The notes under the pieces: model-generated | What the model saw: only the letters and a program-made list of their open reading frames with translations | The model's database searches: none | What the model was told of the DNA's origin: nothing | Part shown: one piece after another, positions 46,141-55,690 of the stretch | Layout: each line of letters starts with the position of its first letter | How positions within the stretch are numbered: position 1 is the stretch's first letter | Translations under genes and position numbers: made by a program | Assembly (NCBI GenBank): GCA_030220185.1 | Contig: JASPKZ010001600.1 | Coordinates: 1,530,001 to 1,594,000, forward strand | DNA length: 64,000 nucleotides | Direction: 5' to 3' | Source: Diploptera punctata | Lineage: Eukaryota; Arthropoda; Insecta; Blattodea; Blaberidae

Positions 46141-46360
46141 GACAATTATTACAAAACTTCCACTTAATCCCTTTTCTCCTGACCGTCTCATTAGTGACAA
46201 TGTTTGTTTATCTTTTCAGCTACTATTCTACTATACTTAGGTAGACGATACTTACTTTACGTAAGGTTTCCTTCACATTAGCGTCACAGCTCAAAATGAC
46301 ATATAAAGGTAGATTTCAGGAGCATTTCGTAGCGGTGAAAGTTAATTCCATCATATCCAC

Positions 46361-46431
46361 TGGGATTGCAGCTGTCTGGATTCCCAGCCCGGATAGATGT
46401 TTACGTAAAGCTTTAGTCAGCATTCCGTCCC
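46361..46431 (-). CDS. Ionotropic receptor, probable exon 2 (weak donor)
   Basis: Placed because exon 1 ends in phase 1 and exon 3 starts in phase 0, so an exon of the 1-to-0 type is needed. After the acceptor CCTCTAG (ending 46432), phase-1 entry gives DGMLTKALRKHLSGLGIQTAAIP, which looks like the IR segment after the LIHLPG block. The only phase-0 donor before the frame closes is CCA|GTGGAT, which is a poor site. If splicing misses it, the frame runs on 14 codons to an in-frame TGA at 46316-46318. Either the exon uses a weak donor or the gene carries a nonsense change. Acceptor and frame are more reliable than the 3' boundary. Confidence 0.55.
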
Positions 46432-46664
46432 CTAGAGGTTCGTTCGTAAAAACATGTCAAAATATTACACGAAAGAGAAGATACAAGTTTTGAAATTGGA
46501 TTAAGCTTTAAAACTGATTTAATTTGTGACAATTAATGATAAAAGTGTTTACTTCATGTTATATTTTCTCAGTTTTTGAATTCATCAGTACTATATATGA
46601 CTTTTAACACATATGAGGTGTAGAAATACATTTATAAAATAATACTAGGATCGAATAATTGGAA

Positions 46665-46699
<35 letters not shown>

Positions 46700-46704
<5 letters not shown>

Positions 46705-47036
46705 ACCGCTGTGGTCTCAAGGTAACGTGCTGTCTTGTCACGCAGCGGGCCCGGGTTCGATCCCCGGTCGGAGCAGTTTTTCTGGGTGAGGTTTTTATCG
46801 GGTTTTTTCCTCACCTGTAAGACAAATATCAGGAAAACTTTAAGGCCCAAATGGTCTCCGAAATCATCATCATCATCCTTATCGTTATCATCATCATCAT
46901 CATCCTTCACCGGTGTGGACAGCAACGGGAAGCTATCACACCTACAATTCCCTAGTAAAGCTGCAAGCATAGCAAGAAAATGCTATGATTGCAGTGAAGG
47001 ACCTGCCATCGGGCAGAATTACTATGGATAGATGGA
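46700..47036 (+). mobile_element. SINE family 1, full copy next to (TA)n
   Basis: Head GTCCACCGCTGTGGTCTCAAG and GGTTCGATCCCC, full body, tail ..GATAGATGGA. A (TA)n run at 46669-46699 abuts the 5' end. No clear target duplication. Confidence 0.9.
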
Positions 47037-47162
47037 TTTTGTTTCAGGCATTAATTTTAAAATAAACGAAGTGAATAACATACAGTTAATCCCGTAGAAA
47101 AATAAAAAAGAAAAAAACCAAAAATATTTAAATATCTTAATGAAACTGTTTCCAAAATTAAG

Positions 47163-47577
47163 TCTTTAGAATAAAACCCTGCCAAAAAAGCTCGGTTCAG
47201 GTTATAAAATTATGGCTGTTCCTGTTCTTTAATATGAATCTGAATCATCGGTATTTACAAAATATATATCTCACACATTCAAGCCACTCAAATTAAATTT
47301 TTAAGATCTGTAAAAGGTTGTACACGAATGCATAGATTACACAATGAATCAATAAGAAGTGAACTGGATATATTTTCAATAGTTGATAAACTAGAAAAGC
47401 ACAAATACTAATGGAAAGAACATTTAGACAGAATGGACAATAGAAGATTACCCAAAAAGTTCAGCACCTATAAACCACATGGAAAAAGATCTTTGGGACG
47501 GCCAAGGAAACGATGGACTTGAGACCGGAACAGGTCATATTGACCTAATCCCGGAAACGAAGAAGAAGAAGGCATTC
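47163..47577 (+). mobile_element. LINE-B fragment (C-terminal part)
   Basis: With frame breaks it reads CTRMHRLHNESIRSELDIFS, KEHLDRMDNRRLPKKFSTYK and PHGKRSLGRPRKRW. It ends in a (GAA)n-like GAAACGAAGAAGAAGAAGG tail. Confidence 0.72.
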
Positions 47578-47644
47578 ATTTTTTTTCATGACATATTTGA
47601 ATTTGTAAACATAATGAAGGAAAATTATTATTTGCACTGGGATG

Positions 47645-47720
47645 CCAGGATAACGTGGTTGGTAACGCACTAACTTATAGAGTTAGAGGTCCCGGGTTCA
47701 ATCCCTGTTTCAGGCATTTT
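47645..47720 (+). mobile_element. tRNA-like SINE head
   Basis: GTGGTTGGTAACGCACTAAC (A box), GAGTTAGAGG and GGGTTCAATCCC (B box). The acceptor stem is not closed. Confidence 0.5.
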
Positions 47721-47805
47721 ATTTTCATATATACGTATATGAAGTATCTATATTAAATTCGTTTAAGTCTGTTACCATTATATGGTTCTATCTATATTAA
47801 AATAC

Positions 47806-47959
47806 CTGGTAGATGAATTAACTGCAAACAATTAACTCGCCAGCTTTCATAAATAGAAACCAGAAGATGGGCTGCGGCATTCAGGTTGAAGTCAGCCATA
47901 ATGCCACAGGATGCAGCTAGTGTAAGCGACATCATGCCGAAAAAGCTTTTCATGTTCAT
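47806..47959 (-). CDS. Ionotropic receptor, exon 1 (start codon and signal peptide)
   Basis: The first coding exon starts at ATG 47957-47959 (context AAAAAATGA). Other Met codons in the same frame at 48002-48004, 47978-47980 and 47951-47953 are less likely or alternative. Residues 1-22 form a signal peptide (MNMK, then hydrophobic FFGMMSLTLAASCGIMA). Then NLNAAAHLLVSIYESW and CLQLIHLP match the amphipathic N-terminus of divergent IRs. The donor is CCAG|GTATTT, phase 1. Upstream bases 47960-48256 are shared with 53044-53340, and a BEL retrotransposon abuts at 48257. The exon therefore keeps only ~297 bp of its original upstream DNA beside it. Confidence 0.82.
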
Positions 47960-48256
47960 TTTTTCAAATCTGGAAACCATATAAATTTTAACTATGTAGA
48001 ACAAATAAAGTGTGTGCCTTCAAACTCTTCACTATTTCGTAAATTAACAGAAATAACATGCAATTTACGCCAAATGAATAGTATAGTTTCTCTTCCATTA
48101 TATTTCTAATAAAGACACTAAATTTGAAACGTTATTGAAACTTTTATTATACCGTACTATATATTACAGCTTTAACCCTTAAATTGGCAGTATATCGTAT
48201 AAGATACATTTATTTAATGTCTTTAATATTGTTTTTTAAGACAATAGAAAAACAAA
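47918..48256 (-). repeat. 339-bp direct repeat, copy 1 (IR upstream region plus exon 1 start)
   Basis: Aligns without gaps to 53002-53340 with four mismatches by eye (about 1.2 %). It holds the upstream region and first 14 codons of the IR gene. Its right end coincides with the stop codon and polypurine end of the BEL pol frame. Confidence 0.9.
48172..48215. repeat. piggyBac-type terminus in the IR upstream region
   Basis: TTAACCCTTAAATTGGCAG followed by a small palindrome around TATCGTATAAGATAC. Same layout as 29044. It is duplicated at 53256 with the 339-bp repeat. Confidence 0.5.
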
Positions 48257-48694
48257 TTACTCCCCCCTTTGAGGGATCTCACGATTTAACACATCGGTGA
48301 ATCTCTCAACACAACTGGGTAAGGGGACAAGTTTCACAATGGCTCGTCGAAATAATCCAGTTTTAGTCCTAATGGTGACCACTCGTACCACACCGTCGAT
48401 CCCAGGGTGAAGCTGTTGGATCACACCAGTTTTCCATACCAGAGGTGGTAAGTTGTCGTCCCGAAGGATCACAAGATCACCGACAGCTGGACACCATCTC
48501 CCGGCAGACATCCATTTCCTCCTTTGCTGAAGCGACTGCAGGTATTGTCTGGGCCACTGTTGCCAGAAAGACCTGTAGAGAGCCTGAACTACCTTCCACC
48601 TTGCATCGTAGGAAAGGGGACAGTTGGCTATATCAGGAGAGATAGTACTAGTTAATAGTCTACCTACCAGGAAGTGACTTGGAGTTAGGTACAT
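48257..48694 (-). pseudogene. BEL/Pao pol C-terminal domain (DUF5641-like)
   Basis: TPSHFLVGR, QRRKW, VGDLVILRDDNLPPLVWKTG and VRVVTIRTKTG are the usual last domain of BEL/Pao and Ty3-like pol proteins. The frame ends PQRGE-stop, with its last codons forming the polypurine tract. Confidence 0.85.
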
Positions 48695-49140
48695 TTCTTC
48701 TGGGATTCACTGGGAGTGCAGATAGGTCTAGAATTTAGTACAGACTCGATCTGACACAACAAAGTACACAATTCTTCAAAACTAAGAATAGTTTTACCTA
48801 TAGTCTTTTTCATAAGGGATTTAACCGATTTTATTCCTGCCTCCCAAAGTCCACCAAAATGGGGACTAGAAAGAGGAATAAATCTCCATTCAATGTTCAT
48901 ATTTGCTATGTTCTCGGTAATAGCATTCGCATGTTTCTTTACAAAATTTAATAACTCGTTATTGGCCCCAACAAAATTTGAACCATTATCACTCAATATG
49001 AGACAAGGGCGTCCTCTGCGGGCAACAAATCTATAGAGGGCAGCAATAAAGTCCTTAGTAGTAAGGCTCCTGACAACTTCTAAATGGATAACCTTAGTTA
49101 CTAAACATACAAAAAGTGCTATGTAAGCCTTGAATTTCAC
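48685..49140 (-). pseudogene. BEL/Pao integrase core
   Basis: Shows KVIHLEVVRSLTTKDF, SDNGSNFVGANN and SSPHFGGLWEAGIKSVK, the D and E parts of the D,D-35-E integrase that joins element DNA to the chromosome. The last residues (LNSRPI...) shift frame at about 48690 into the C-terminal domain. Confidence 0.88.
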
Positions 49141-49182
49141 CCTAGATCTTGGGTTGTCTCCCTTTATTACAATTGGACCTCC

Positions 49183-49840
49183 TTAGTCCAAACCTACCTT
49201 AACAAAGGGAAGACTTTGCTCTACTCTATACTCAGGAAGTTGTCCCATCATCTGACTAGTTCGAGGTGGTTTAACTCTGAAGCATTTGTAGCAGGACCAA
49301 TACCCCACGAATAGTATTTCTACCACGAGGTATCCAATAACGGGTGCGCAGTGAACACAGAACTGCTTGAGCACCGGAGTGAAGTAACATCTCATGTCAT
49401 GCTTCACTAACAGTTTAGTCACAACATTTTTAGCCGGTAATATGCTTGGATGCTTCTCATCAAATGTCAACTGAGAATTCTCAAGACGGCCACCAACTCT
49501 GAGAAGTCCATTTTTATCCAGGAATGGGTTAAGTGATCTCAAGTCACTTGAAGAATCTACTTGTTTCTTGGAAGTTAACTCGTGGATTTCCCTCTTGCAT
49601 TCAACGGCTTGAATGCGATTCACCACCATTAGTTCCGTTTGTTTCAACTCGATTGAAGACAAGGAACCGGAATATATTTGTCTCTATTACGAGTATTATG
49701 GATGAATCTCAGTACATATCCATATACGCGTTTCAGTTTGAGAAATGAAGAATACTTCTCAAATTCAGGCGCTTGTACCTTAGACATCAGTACCCGAATT
49801 TGTGTCTTCAATTCTGAGTCCACTCTAGTTGGCGATTCAT
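49183..49840 (-). pseudogene. BEL/Pao post-RNase H linker and integrase N-terminal part
   Basis: Begins at the deletion junction near 49840. FLKLKRVYGYVLRFIHN and later LNPFLDKNGLLRVGGRL, HPSILPAKN and LLVKH are the family's linker and integrase zinc-binding region. Further frameshifts near 49380-49420 garble the part that should read into the integrase core. Confidence 0.75.
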
Positions 49841-50484
49841 TGTTGGTCGTTGTACTAGACTCTTTAATTACGCAATGATGCGGTAAGTAGAAAGTACTCT
49901 TGTTCCTTCTAAGGGTGGTGCAAGCTCCATGTGTCCTAGATCGCTGTACTCTCTCATAAATCCGACATAGTGTTCTTTTAATTGAGAATGTTATCAAGCT
50001 TACTCTCAATGTGCTTAAATGTCTTAATAGCAGTATGCTTAGATTCAGCGACCGAAGGAACATCAAGACGTATAGGTAACTTCACAATAAAACGACCAGA
50101 TTCATCTCTTTGGACGTTTTCAACGAAATGTTGTTCACACGCTTTCTCTTCTGGACTAAGAACAGGGTTTTGCAGTTCGTCTAGCTGCCAGAACCTTTCC
50201 AGTTTTTTATCCAGAGAATCAAGTTTCACAAAATTTACCGAACGAGGATCTACTCTTTTCTTAATACAAAGTTCTGGAAAGGCACCTGAAAATATGTAAC
50301 CAAACTCTGTTTTGATCAACATGGGGTATCCCTTCCTTCTCAAAGTCTCAGAACCAACAATATCATGGTACACGTCTGCGCCGAGAAGAAGTTCATTCGT
50401 GGCAGGTTTATTAAAGTTTGGATCACTCAACACAATGTTAGACGGAATATTCCAGTTTGAATGATCAATCTCGGGGCAGGACAT
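49841..50484 (-). pseudogene. BEL/Pao protease end and RT entry region, truncated
   Basis: Contains LLLGADVYHDIV, FGYIFSGAFPE, ERFWQLDEL and EEKACEQHFVENV, which precede RT in BEL/Pao. After a frame change, YLPHHCVIKESSTTTN (49841-49889) is the first RT motif. The catalytic YxDD block and RNase H that should follow are absent. Confidence 0.8.
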
Positions 50485-51269
50485 TGAGATGTGATATTAT
50501 CTACGACAGCACAATTCAAGTTCAACCTATAGTTAGACACTCTGGACAAGAATTGCACCTTACAAGTAAGACTGACTGGAGAGACATCTGAGTCTCCAAT
50601 ACCTACAATAGGAAGTTTGCACGATTGTGTTGCAAGACCTAACTTGCTCAACAGATTTGTAGTCATAAAAGATAACTGGCTGGCAGAGTCCAGTAACGCT
50701 CTAACCTTAACTAAACGCCCTAATTTATCTTTCACATTAACACAGGCAGTGCTAAGAAGTACGTTTGAGCCTAGCCCGGAGGTTATCTTCATAGCAGTGG
50801 GAGACACAATAGCTGGATGCTCAACATTAGGCTTTCTTTCAAAATGTATTAGAGTGTTGTGTTTGCGTTGACATTTGGAACAAGGTTTCTCTTTACAAAA
50901 TCTCGTTGTATGCCCTTTTGAAAAGCAATTATAACATAATCTAATCTGACCAACTAAATGTACTCTTTCATCTACTGTTAATTGGTTGAATTCCTCACAA
51001 TCTGGTAAATTATGTTTATTTGATTTGCAATTATGGCAATATCTTGATTTGTTGTCATTAGCAATATGGAAAGATTTGACTTTAGGCTTTACATCTGGTT
51101 TCTCATTTACTACAATGTTTTTACATTCACTGAGCTCCAAGGTTTGAGCTTTTCTCTCCAAAAATTCCATAAAATCGACTAAGCTAGGGATATCCGTAGC
51201 ACCATGTTTAGCTTCCCACTCTGACCTATGAATACCTTTCATTTTACTCGATATAATTTCCTGCAACAT
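50427..51269 (-). pseudogene. BEL/Pao zinc knuckles and aspartic protease
   Basis: Residues ~95-140 hold zinc-knuckle-like cysteine/histidine clusters (C-x2-C-x4-H and C-x2-C-x4-H-x4-C, as in LCYNCFSKGHTTRFC). Further on, ALLDSASQLSF is the DSG-like active site of the BEL/Pao (DUF1758, A17-type) protease that cuts the polyprotein. The frame is lost near 50480, where the next part of the protein continues in another frame. Confidence 0.82.
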
Positions 51270-51312
51270 TAGATCTGATGACAGAACATCACTCTGAAAG
51301 TTCTCTATGGCA

Positions 51313-51938
51313 TTAATATTGCACTTTACTTGGTTTAAGTAACTTAAGTTTACTGTTGTCGTACCTTTGCTGAATTAACTTCCAGGCCGTACCAAAATTG
51401 CCTTCAGTTATCGCTAAATTACTGAGTAATTGCCTAGGTTCGCCTTCAAGTGACGATAATAAATAATGAAGCCTTTGAACATTATCTAAGTTGGTATTGT
51501 TAATTACAAGGGACTCAAAAGTATTCTTAAACGAGAGATATTCAGTCAATTCTCCTTGGAAATGGGGAATCTGAATAGCCGGTAACTTAAAACTACAACT
51601 CGATCTACTAGATGCACGTGAATCATCAAAACCATGACTATCTGTGGGTTTTTGAAGACTTTCTATTAAATCCTGAACCTTGCCACACAACTCATAATAT
51701 TCATTTTCAAAATCCTCATGATCCCTTGCATGATCCTGACCTGGCTTTGAATCTACTTCAAGCTCTAAGAAATTCTTAACTGCCTCAAACTGTTCCAAAT
51801 ATCTCCTAGTTTATTTTGTCTAGCTACTAAGGTGTTTAGGGAAATGGTTTCACTATTGATATAATTTTCCAAATTAGTAAGGCTTCTTTTAAGAATGCCT
51901 CGCTTTTGGATAGCCTTTGCCTCACTTTCAAATGACAT
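51313..51938 (-). pseudogene. BEL/Pao gag, frameshifted
   Basis: The likely start is the ATG at 51938 (MSFESEAKAIQKRG). The first ~46 codons are shifted relative to the main part. That part carries the BEL gag core: LPAIQIPHFQGELTEYLSF, then LHYLLSSLEGEPRQLL and AWKLIQQRYDN, typical of the DUF1759 gag domain. It packages the element's RNA in the cytoplasm. At least one frameshift near 51795-51815 and another near 51315-51340 break it. Confidence 0.82.
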
Positions 51939-52324
51939 TTTGATAAATAACCAATTACCGAACAATATAACACAGCAAATATTTTATAAATTAATTAAAA
52001 TATATATAAATCACACAAATAATATGGCAATTTGAAATATCATGTCAGCTCGACTCAATACTGAATGAGGTGGGATATCAACTCTAAGATAGGAGATACA
52101 AGCATGCAATAGTACTTATGTTTCAGGCCTCTACTAGGATTTCCAATCGACCAGACATCTGTGGTACTCTAGAATGTGCCACCACGCTACTAGAAGGTCA
52201 CAGCACCGTTGATATTAAAGGATAGCTCACTCGAAGACAATTCACTATCAAAATGATATTTCCTTGCACTGGAACTAGACTTCTCGAAGCTCAAAGTTCT
52301 GCACGGGGGTCGCGTTCCACTAGT

Positions 52325-52558
52325 TGATCACGGAAACACCACGTGGTAACGCTTTCACTGTTCTTTGTTTAATATAGTTCTTCACGTACGTAATACCTTT
52401 TGTGTCACAATATTACGACTTTTCACAAGGCGACTGTTATATGATCACGGGAACACCACGTGGTAACGCTTTCACAGTTCTTTGTTTAATATAGTTCTTC
52501 ACGTAAGTAATACTTTTTGTGTCACAATATTACGACTTTTCACAAGGCGACTGTTATA
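52325..52558. repeat. Tandem duplication, 2 x 117 bp, in the BEL leader
   Basis: Units 52325-52441 and 52442-52558 are nearly identical (for example CACGGAAACACC against CACGGGAACACC). They lie between the primer-binding site and gag. Confidence 0.88.
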
Positions 52559-52559
52559 T

Positions 52560-52580
52560 CCGGCCCGGAGGACCAAAATA
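52560..52580 (-). other. BEL primer-binding-site region
   Basis: Immediately after the LTR end the minus strand reads TTTTGGTCCTCCGGGCCGG, beginning with the TGG expected opposite a tRNA 3' end. From memory it resembles the primer-site neighbourhood of other BEL/Pao elements. The tRNA was not identified. Confidence 0.6.
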
Positions 52581-53001
52581 TGTAGCAGGGATAATATATA
52601 CTTACTACACATACAGGTTAATTGTTCACGGAACTTTATTTCTAAACCTGTAAGTAGCTATAAAGTTCTTCTCTCTGAAGTGGACTGTATATTTAGGAAT
52701 TACTGTGACACAAAGAATTAAACATATGAAAATAAGACTATATTTAAATAAGTAACAATATACATTGAGGCTACCACGTGCTCCCGTCGTGTTCAGTTCT
52801 CTCACAACTCACTCACATGCAGAGCGTACCACAAGACACGACTGCTCTGTACGAGCCACACACACAAGACCGCTCTCTAGGAGCCACACACACACAAGAC
52901 CGCTGCACACACCACGCCGTTCAATCCATGAGACGACTCAGGTTAGCCAACACCGACACATCCCGCCAACCACTCAAGGCAGCCAACCTGAGGCGTCAAC
53001 A
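52581..53001 (-). repeat. BEL/Pao 5' LTR (421 bp)
   Basis: Begins TGTTGACG and ends CTGCTACA on the minus strand (TG...CA), directly followed by a primer-binding-like sequence. It has internal short repeats of GAGCCACACACACAAGACCGC type near 52850-52910. It is a solo LTR for this element, since no second copy is present in the window. Confidence 0.78.
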
Positions 53002-53043
53002 TAGTGTAAGCGACATCATGACGAAAAAGCTTTTCATGTTCAT
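53002..53043 (-). pseudogene. Duplicated, interrupted copy of IR exon 1
   Basis: This holds the first 14 codons of the IR signal peptide again, with one change (G8 to V), then stops exactly where the BEL LTR begins, straight after the SLTL codons. It is part of the 339-bp direct repeat whose other copy carries the intact exon. It cannot encode the receptor because the LTR follows. Confidence 0.85.
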
Positions 53044-53340
53044 TTTTTCAAATCTGGAAACCATATAAATTTTAACTATGTAGAACAAATAAAGTGTGTG
53101 CCTTCAAACTCTTCACTATTTCGTAAATTAACAGAAATAACATGCAATTTACGCCAAATGAATAGTATAGTTACTCTACCATTATATTTCTAATAAAGAC
53201 ACTAAATTTGAAACGTTATTGAAACTTTTATTATACCGTACTATATATTACAGCTTTAACCCTTAAATTGGCAGTATATCGTATAAGATACATTTATTTA
53301 ATGTTTTTAATATTGTTTTTTAAGACAATAGAAAAACAAA
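53002..53340 (-). repeat. 339-bp direct repeat, copy 2 (outside the BEL 5' LTR)
   Basis: Second copy of the segment at 47918-48256. It is the presumed original upstream flank of the insertion, because unrelated sequence continues from 53341 with no transposon boundary. Confidence 0.9.
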
Positions 53341-53700
53341 CAAGTAGAAATTGCTTAAATTTTTGTCAGATTACATAATAATGTACAACATTTGAAAAAA
53401 AAATAATGGTGCAACTCTTGATGATGGAAAGTTAAAGAGTTTTGAAGAGCGATTCACACCAGTACGTTGTTACATATTCTGACTCGTTTGAATATAAAGC
53501 AGACGGCCTAAGTCTCTTTTCATGCAGCATTCGTATCGTTCGCTTCAGTGGGGCAGTCGGTAAGATGCTCTTTTTCCGACGACGCGGTTCCACGTTGGAT
53601 TCTGGTCAGGTATATATATATTTTTTATTTATTATTTTTAGTAACGTTATTAATTTTCATAATGCCGACATATTATCAGGCTTCGTTATATAAATAAATT
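53341..53700. other. Upstream of IR duplication; tRNA-like fossil at ~53545-53605
   Basis: GTGGGGCAGTCGGTAAGATG and CACGTTGGATTC look like a degraded tRNA head. Otherwise nothing recognised. Confidence 0.35.
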
Positions 53701-53955
53701 TGTATATATTCCCGGTCGGGACAGCCTCCTGGGTGAGATTTTTTCGGGGTTTTTCCTCACCTGTAAGATAAATGTCTAGGAAGCTTAGGGCCCAATGGTC
53801 CCCCATAATCATCCGGCCATCATCATCATTCTTCACTTGTGTGGAAACAAACGGGAAGCTACCACACCTACAGTTCCCTAGTAAAGCTGCAAAGCACAGC
53901 ATGAAAATGCTATGATTGCAGTGAAAGACCTGCCTTCGGGAAGAATTACAATGGA
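53700..53955 (+). mobile_element. SINE family 1, head missing
   Basis: Body and tail only (CCCGGTCGGGACAG...GCAGTGAAAGACCTGCC..AATGGAATGG). The A-box half of the head is absent. Confidence 0.82.
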
Positions 53956-54149
53956 ATGGAATATGTACTCGTATATAGAAAATGAATAACGATTGTAACG
54001 TCTCATTACTTTGTTTACAAAACACGTGGCATAATAAAATTATTTACTTCCAAAACTAATATAAAATGCGTCTGATTAAGTTAATATCTAATTTCATTAT
54101 ACAAGTAAGTCCTGAAGTACTGCATCTCTTCATACAGACAACTTCTAGG

Positions 54150-54222
54150 AGAGGTGGTTGTGGTCTAATGGAGGGAGCTTCTGTTTCCCGTGCATGAGGT
54201 CGCGTGTTCGATCCGGCTGTCA
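54150..54222 (+). mobile_element. tRNA-like SINE head
   Basis: TTGTGGTCTAATGGAGGGAGC (A box) and CGTGTTCGATCCGGC (B box), followed by a T run that would stop pol III. Confidence 0.5.
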
Positions 54223-54229
54223 TGATTTT

Positions 54230-54847
54230 TTTTGTCTGGGCCTTATTTCAATTAATTTTCTTTCTTTTGTTTCATTTATTTTGCTTTGTTTTATTTTCAG
54301 TACTTGCCACACTACTTATTTACACGAAATTATTTTCTATATCACGACGCACAACGAAATAGAACGGATTTATTTTTCTAAAATAGTGAACCAAATAGCT
54401 GATATCTGATCATGCGCAGTGGCTTCATTCTGAGACTTGAAAGTTATCTGTGCGCCATCAGTTATTTCAAAGGCTGTACAATAAGTTATTTAGACGACTA
54501 GTTACAAAAGCAGGGATTCTGTAACGAGATGCTCAAGTTAGAACACGACGGAAGGAGAGTGTTTTAAGAGCAGCGAGTTACTAAACCTATTTTTATCTTC
54601 GGTCAGAATATTTTAGTATCTTGTATATTTAGCACATTTGATGAAATGTATTTATTTGTTTATTGCGGAAACTACTTGTTTACACTCTACGTTCCCCAAC
54701 CTGTGGTTCGCGAACCCCCGGGGAGTTCGCAAAAAATTTCAAGGGTTTCGCCAAAACTATTCCGTAATGGCGGGTTTCGAGGTAAGATCTATTATTGTTT
54801 CCTTAATTTCTGTAGCATTGTAATTATAATAGTAGTAGTAGTAGTAG

Positions 54848-54880
<33 letters not shown>

Positions 54881-54954
54881 ATTTATTATTATTATTTTAA
54901 AATTAAATTAACCCTATAATGACCTTTGTTGCATATGTGTAACATCGGGAATTT
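54230..54954. other. AT-rich stretch with (GTA)/(AAT)n at 54828-54895
   Basis: AGTAGTAGT, AATAATAAT and ATTATTATT runs. TGGTTCGCGAACCCCCGGGGAGTTCGC-like bases near 54703 pair with GGTTCGCGAGTCG near 55950, flanking foldback copy D. No gene. Confidence 0.45.
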
Positions 54955-55690
54955 ATCATAAGTAATGCCACGAGTGATTTCCAAATTATCGATAAATTCA
55001 CGACTCACGAAGTGAGGAGTGAATTTATCTAGAGAATTTGGAAATCAAGAGTGGCATTTGTTAGGACTATTTAACGAATAAAATTAAGCTGTTTACTCAC
55101 AAATCATTATTTAACTATAGTTATTTTAAAATATTTATATATTTAATGTGAACGGCGATGTTTGAAAACAAATGAGAAACGATAGGTACGCTTCATCTGC
55201 TTATTTTGTTTATCACTGCAACCAGATCATACTATTTATTGCCAAAGGAACGCAATATTGTAAGAATGCTCTCTAGTGGAGAAAAAATGAAAGACATCAA
55301 ACTGTATATTAATTCATTTCTGATGTCGTATGATGTAAATATGACAATTATATTTTTCTGGATTATTACCTGGGAAAAAATACATTTAAGAAAGTGCAAA
55401 CAGTGGTTTCTTTTTTTGGTGGTATAATCAATTGTTACAAATGTTTTTATATTAACTCTTCATGCACTATATATACAATCTGGTAGCCGTATTTCTCACA
55501 GGTTCAGTCACTGCAAAATAATGGCCAGACCTGTTCAGAATATTAAAAAGGAGGAGCTTTGTTTAATATGGTAATTATAACACTGATAAATATTTCGTGA
55601 AACACGACTCTGATTGGTTGTAAAACAGAAATCATTGAAACGTGATTGGCCATTGAGTCCCATTTGTGGCATGAGTTAAATAGTCACATT
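54955..55690 (+). mobile_element. Foldback element F, copy D
   Basis: The 91-bp foldback at 54966-55056 has the best pairing of the five. The body matches copies A-C and E, ending CATTTGTGGCATGAGTTAAA. Confidence 0.88.

Larger units (their letters stand above)
48257..53001 (-). mobile_element. BEL/Pao LTR retrotransposon, 3' LTR missing, pol internally deleted
   Basis: Reads on the minus strand from a 5' LTR (52581-53001) through primer-binding site, gag, CCHC knuckle, aspartic protease, start of RT, integrase and a C-terminal domain, to a stop codon overlapping a polypurine run (AAAGGGGGGAG) at 48257. Domain order, protease type and the integrase HFGG-x-WEA motif are those of BEL/Pao. RT motifs after the first block and all of RNase H are gone, several frameshifts break the frame, and no 3' LTR follows the polypurine tract. 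The copy cannot move on its own. It lies in the same orientation as the IR gene and interrupts a copy of its first exon. Confidence 0.92.

Noticed and set aside
48445..50871. Plus-strand frames across the BEL element
   Set aside because: Antisense of gag and pol domains.
47918..53340. 339-bp direct repeats as the BEL LTRs
   Set aside because: A separate TG...CA sequence (52581-53001) followed by a primer-binding site is the LTR. The 339-bp copy at the left runs on into an intact IR exon.
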